Below are positions 43,302 through 45,420 of a stretch of DNA of 45,420 nucleotides, piece after piece (the stretch's first letter is position 1; the number at the start of each line of letters is the position of its first letter). The notes below the pieces were generated by a model. That model was not told the origin of the DNA, searched no databases, and worked only from the letters and a program-made list of their open reading frames with translations. A program made the translations under genes and the position numbers. The DNA is from Pseudomonadota bacterium (lineage in GTDB: Bacteria > Pseudomonadota > Alphaproteobacteria > Acetobacterales > Acetobacteraceae), in NCBI GenBank assembly GCA_021805665.1, contig JAJZEV010000050.1, forward strand, positions 1-45,420. Direction: 5' to 3'.

Positions 43302-44003
43302 TCACTCGGCCTTTGTAAAGCCGGCAGCTTCCAGTTCAGCCCGAACGGCAGCCAGTCGCTGCCGAACCTCCGGCTGCGACAGCATGACGGCCGCGAGCGC
43401 CGAACCAGTCAGTCGGCCAGCCTCTATGTCGCTGCGAAAATGCACGCCGCAAACCAGCCGGTCCCGGGCATAAGCGGCGGCTTGCGTCAGGATCGCGTCC
43501 CGCCGGTCCGGGACGACAGCGCCAAGAATAATACCGAGCAGGTACCCGCGTGTGGCGTGACCGCTGGGATACGAGAAGCTTTTGCTCTGTGTACAAGGAT
43601 GCAGCGTTGGATCGATCGCGGCCGGGCGCGGCCGCTTCCATTCATCTTTGGCGATTTTAACGAAAATGCTCTCATCGTTGGCGGCCAGGGCGAAGAACGC
43701 CGCGGTTTCCGGCAGCTTGTCGGCCGTGAAACCCGCCCCGAACACGGGCTTGAACAGGAAGACCGTTTCGTCCTTCGCGGCCGCGACCGCCGCATCGAAC
43801 TCGGCCGGCGTCCGCTCGGTTTCGATCGCATGCAACCTGGCCAGTTCGGCTTTGGTTTGGGTCGAGTCATTCGCCGGAGGGCTGTGCAGGATCGTGCGGG
43901 CGTCAAACTGCGAAAGCTGGAGCAGGGCCAGATCCTTGCCATAAGCAGGAAGCCCAATCAGCAATACGAGCATAGCGGCCAGTGTTCGGCGTGGGGTTTC
44001 CAT
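43302..44003 (-). CDS. Class A acid phosphatase, PAP2 superfamily (PhoN-like)
   Basis: A 233-residue secreted phosphatase with a signal peptide (about 1-22, ending in PAYG). The three PAP2 motifs are clear: KDEWKRPRP, YPSGHA with the phosphate-stabilising His, and RDRLVCGVHFRSDIEAG with the nucleophilic His. It removes phosphate from a range of periplasmic esters. The ATG at 44003 has GAAGGGA about 9 nt upstream; the ATG at 44012 adds three codons. It stands 174 bp upstream of the DUF1499 gene, with the palindromes between, so it may be a separate unit. Confidence 0.9.
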   Translation of the reverse strand: METPRRTLAAMLVLLIGLPAYGKDLALLQLSQFDARTILHSPPANDSTQTKAELARLHAIETERTPAEFDAAVAAAKDETVFLFKPVFGAGFTADKLPETAAFFALAANDESIFVKIAKDEWKRPRPAAIDPTLHPCTQSKSFSYPSGHATRGYLLGIILGAVVPDRRDAILTQAAAYARDRLVCGVHFRSDIEAGRLTGSALAAVMLSQPEVRQRLAAVRAELEAAGFTKAE

Positions 44004-44166
44004 CGTAGTCATTCCCTTCGGCGACCGGCTGCCTGATGCGACTACCCGGGCCTTAGCGCCATGGACCGACGGCGCAAAGTTAAGTAATTGTGTCGTCTGC
44101 GTGACGCTGGAACCTCGCAGCGATTCGATACCCGGATGGTTCGGCCAGACGCGCTTTTCGTGACGA

Positions 44167-44195
44167 TTGCACTTTGCCGCCGCTGCCGTTAGGTT
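44167..44195 (+). promoter_or_regulatory. Candidate promoter for tRNA-Gly
   Basis: TTGCAC at 44167-44172 and TAGGTT at 44190-44195 are separated by 17 bp and end 10 bp before the tRNA. They fit a sigma-70-type promoter only in part (TTG at -35; T, A and final T at -10). Confidence 0.35.
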
Positions 44196-44205
44196 CCTAC
44201 GTAAC

Positions 44206-44279
44206 GCGGGTGTAGCTCAATGGTAGAGTCCCAGCCTTCCAAGCTGGCTGTGCGGGTTCGATTCCCGTCACCCGCTCCA
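44206..44279 (+). tRNA. tRNA-Gly (anticodon UCC)
   Basis: The cloverleaf is complete. The acceptor GCGGGTG (44206-44212) pairs with CACCCGC (44269-44275), followed by T and an encoded CCA (44277-44279). The anticodon stem CCAGC/GCTGG holds the loop CTTCCAA, with anticodon TCC at 44238-44240, which reads GGA. The T arm has GGGTTCGATTCCC. It is a normal glycine tRNA. Confidence 0.97.
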
Positions 44280-44565
44280 AGAATCGGGGCGCCACTGCCG
44301 CTCGGCTTTCTCGCCTCGGGTGTGGGGCGGTCCCCTCCAGGCCCGTCACCCGGTAAGGCTCTTTGTGGGGCGCGCCGACAATCGCCTCCAGGGTAGAAAG
44401 GCTGCCGGGAAATTCTACCCATTGCGCCCCGGGCCCTGGACGGCTCAACTCCGAAATGGATATTGGGCAGCGGCATATCGCGCAAAAAATCCACCGCCCC
44501 AAATCGGCGCATGGAAAAGATGCACGCGTAAACTCCAACCGAATCCATTATTTCGCGATAGCGCG
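44280..44565. other. Spacer between tRNA-Gly and the methionine-synthase-like gene
   Basis: I see no gene here. Long open frames on minus are antisense to the tRNA. A small GGGG-CGGT-CCCC repeat near 44325 could help end tRNA transcription, but it has no T-run. Confidence 0.4.
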
Positions 44566-45420
44566 TCAGCCAGCAAGTTCCCGCCGGACGATGGCCGCGC
44601 CGTCGGCCAAGGCCTTCAGCTTCGTGAAAGCGGTCGCGCGTGGCAGGTATTTCATCCCACAGTCGGGCGCTGGCACCAGCTTGTCGGCCGCGACGAACCG
44701 TAAACCGTCGCGGATCCGGCCTGCCACGGTCAGCGCCGACTCGGCTGACGGATCATTCAGGTCCAGCACCCCCAGTAAGATCGTCTTGCCCGCCAAATCC
44801 CGCAGGATTCCCAGATCCAGCCGGGGCTGGGCCGCCTCGATCGAAATCTGTTGGGCAACCGTATCCCCCAGTTCTGCCAGAAAGCCGTAGCCGGTCGGCT
44901 TTTCCGAGACCACGGCCGCGTAGCCGAAGCACACATGCACAACCGTCGGCCCCTCGATACCTGCCAGCGCCCGGTCGATCGCCTTAATCCCGTAACGCAG
45001 TGCCTTGTCCGGCGCCGTACGGACCCAAGGTTCATCCAGTTGGACCACATCGACGCCCGTGGCCTTCAGTGCATGCAGTTCCTGATTCACCGCGATGGCA
45101 TAGTCCATCGCCAGTTCTTCCTCGTCCTTGTAAAAATCGTTCTGCACCTGCCGCGACAGGGTGAACGGGCCGGGAAGTGTGATTTTGGTCGATTGGACCG
45201 CGTTTTCCCGCAGAAAGACGGCGTCCCGCGTTTCCACCCCCGTCACCCTGCGGATCGGGCCGACAACACGCGGCACCTTGGTCACACGTCCACCGGCCGA
45301 ACGCAGTTCGCCGGGGGTTTCCGCATCCACACCCTGTAACGCGAGGGCGAAGCGGTTGGAATAACTCTCCCGCCGGATTTCGCCATCGGTCACAATGTCG
45401 ATCCCGGCGCGCTCCATGTC
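44566..45420 (-). CDS. Core methionine synthase (MetE C-terminal family), 5' end outside window
   Basis: The last 284 residues of a cobalamin-independent methionine synthase-family protein are visible. The frame is open to the right edge, so the start is missing. The zinc ligands expected in MetE are all present: His and Cys in VVHVCFG, Glu in ISIEAAQPR and Cys in PAPDCGMKY. GIDIVTDGEIRRESY lies near the visible start. The size of the visible part fits a core MetE that lacks the N-terminal half. Such proteins methylate homocysteine, but the methyl donor varies (methyl-folate, methylcobamide or other). The real donor is not clear here. Confidence 0.88.
   Translation of the reverse strand, partial: DMERAGIDIVTDGEIRRESYSNRFALALQGVDAETPGELRSAGGRVTKVPRVVGPIRRVTGVETRDAVFLRENAVQSTKITLPGPFTLSRQVQNDFYKDEEELAMDYAIAVNQELHALKATGVDVVQLDEPWVRTAPDKALRYGIKAIDRALAGIEGPTVVHVCFGYAAVVSEKPTGYGFLAELGDTVAQQISIEAAQPRLDLGILRDLAGKTILLGVLDLNDPSAESALTVAGRIRDGLRFVAADKLVPAPDCGMKYLPRATAFTKLKALADGAAIVRRELAG

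Noticed and set aside
44189..44548. Two minus-strand open frames across tRNA-Gly, with segments such as GDGNRTRTASLEGWDS
   Set aside because: They are antisense translations of the tRNA gene and its flank, a well-known false annotation.
1..45420. CRISPR arrays, insertion sequences, integrase or phage genes
   Set aside because: I looked for regular direct repeats, transposase motifs and phage modules and saw none.

Overview
The window is ordinary-looking chromosome from a high-GC Gram-negative bacterium, most probably an alphaproteobacterium of the Acetobacteraceae/Rhodospirillales type. The hints are a plant-type glutamate-cysteine ligase, an ETF-beta-like lysine methyltransferase beside ubiA, the short self-processing form of phosphatidylserine decarboxylase, a CopC/CopD/SCO1 copper locus, a sorbosone-dehydrogenase-like enzyme next to a diheme cytochrome c, and an UDG-superfamily protein of the alphaproteobacterial style. 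This placement is inferred from gene content only. I see no insertion sequence, prophage, CRISPR array, integrase or replication origin, and no clear pseudogene.

Layout, left to right. 1-2583 (minus): lipid-anchored HtrA protease followed by a response regulator and a membrane histidine kinase that runs off the left edge. 2667-5105 (minus): HrpB helicase. 5236-11327 (plus): DinG/XPD-like Fe-S helicase, a TerB-like protein, a PhoR-like histidine kinase and a secreted protein translationally coupled to it. 11303-12897 (minus): ubiA and an ETF-beta-type methyltransferase with overlapping stop/start. 12916-16738 (plus): rsmE, gshA, psd and pssA; strong hairpins flank gshA, and psd/pssA overlap by ATGA. 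16764-21558 (minus): a small unknown protein, topA, dprA, plsY. 21631-23301 (minus): fhs. A 338-bp divergent spacer with inverted repeats follows, then a gamma-glutamyltransferase-family enzyme (plus, 23640-25301).

25298-32023 (minus) reads slt, moaB, then a copper block: DUF2946-like protein, outer-membrane barrel, CopC, a CopD-cytochrome c-redoxin-like fusion, and SCO1. 32134-36638 (minus) reads rph, rdgB, a periplasmic substrate-binding protein, the two subunits of a ThDP-dependent decarboxylase, and a divergent UDG-family protein. 36724-39073 (minus) is a periplasmic dehydrogenase, diheme cytochrome c and small four-cysteine protein. 39190-44003 (minus) reads acid phosphatase, DUF1499 lipoprotein, an ABC half-transporter of the SbmA/BacA-like class, and PepF oligopeptidase. 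The window ends with tRNA-Gly(UCC) on plus and the 3' part of a core methionine synthase gene on minus.

No single locus is a proven new system. The most distinctive are the copper block with its three-module CopD fusion, the substrate-binding protein plus split ThDP decarboxylase unit, the GGT-family enzyme that keeps the self-processing site but seems to have lost glutamyl-binding residues, the ABC exporter/importer-PepF pair, and possible RNA structures around gshA and fhs. All functional links are inferences from sequence and gene order.
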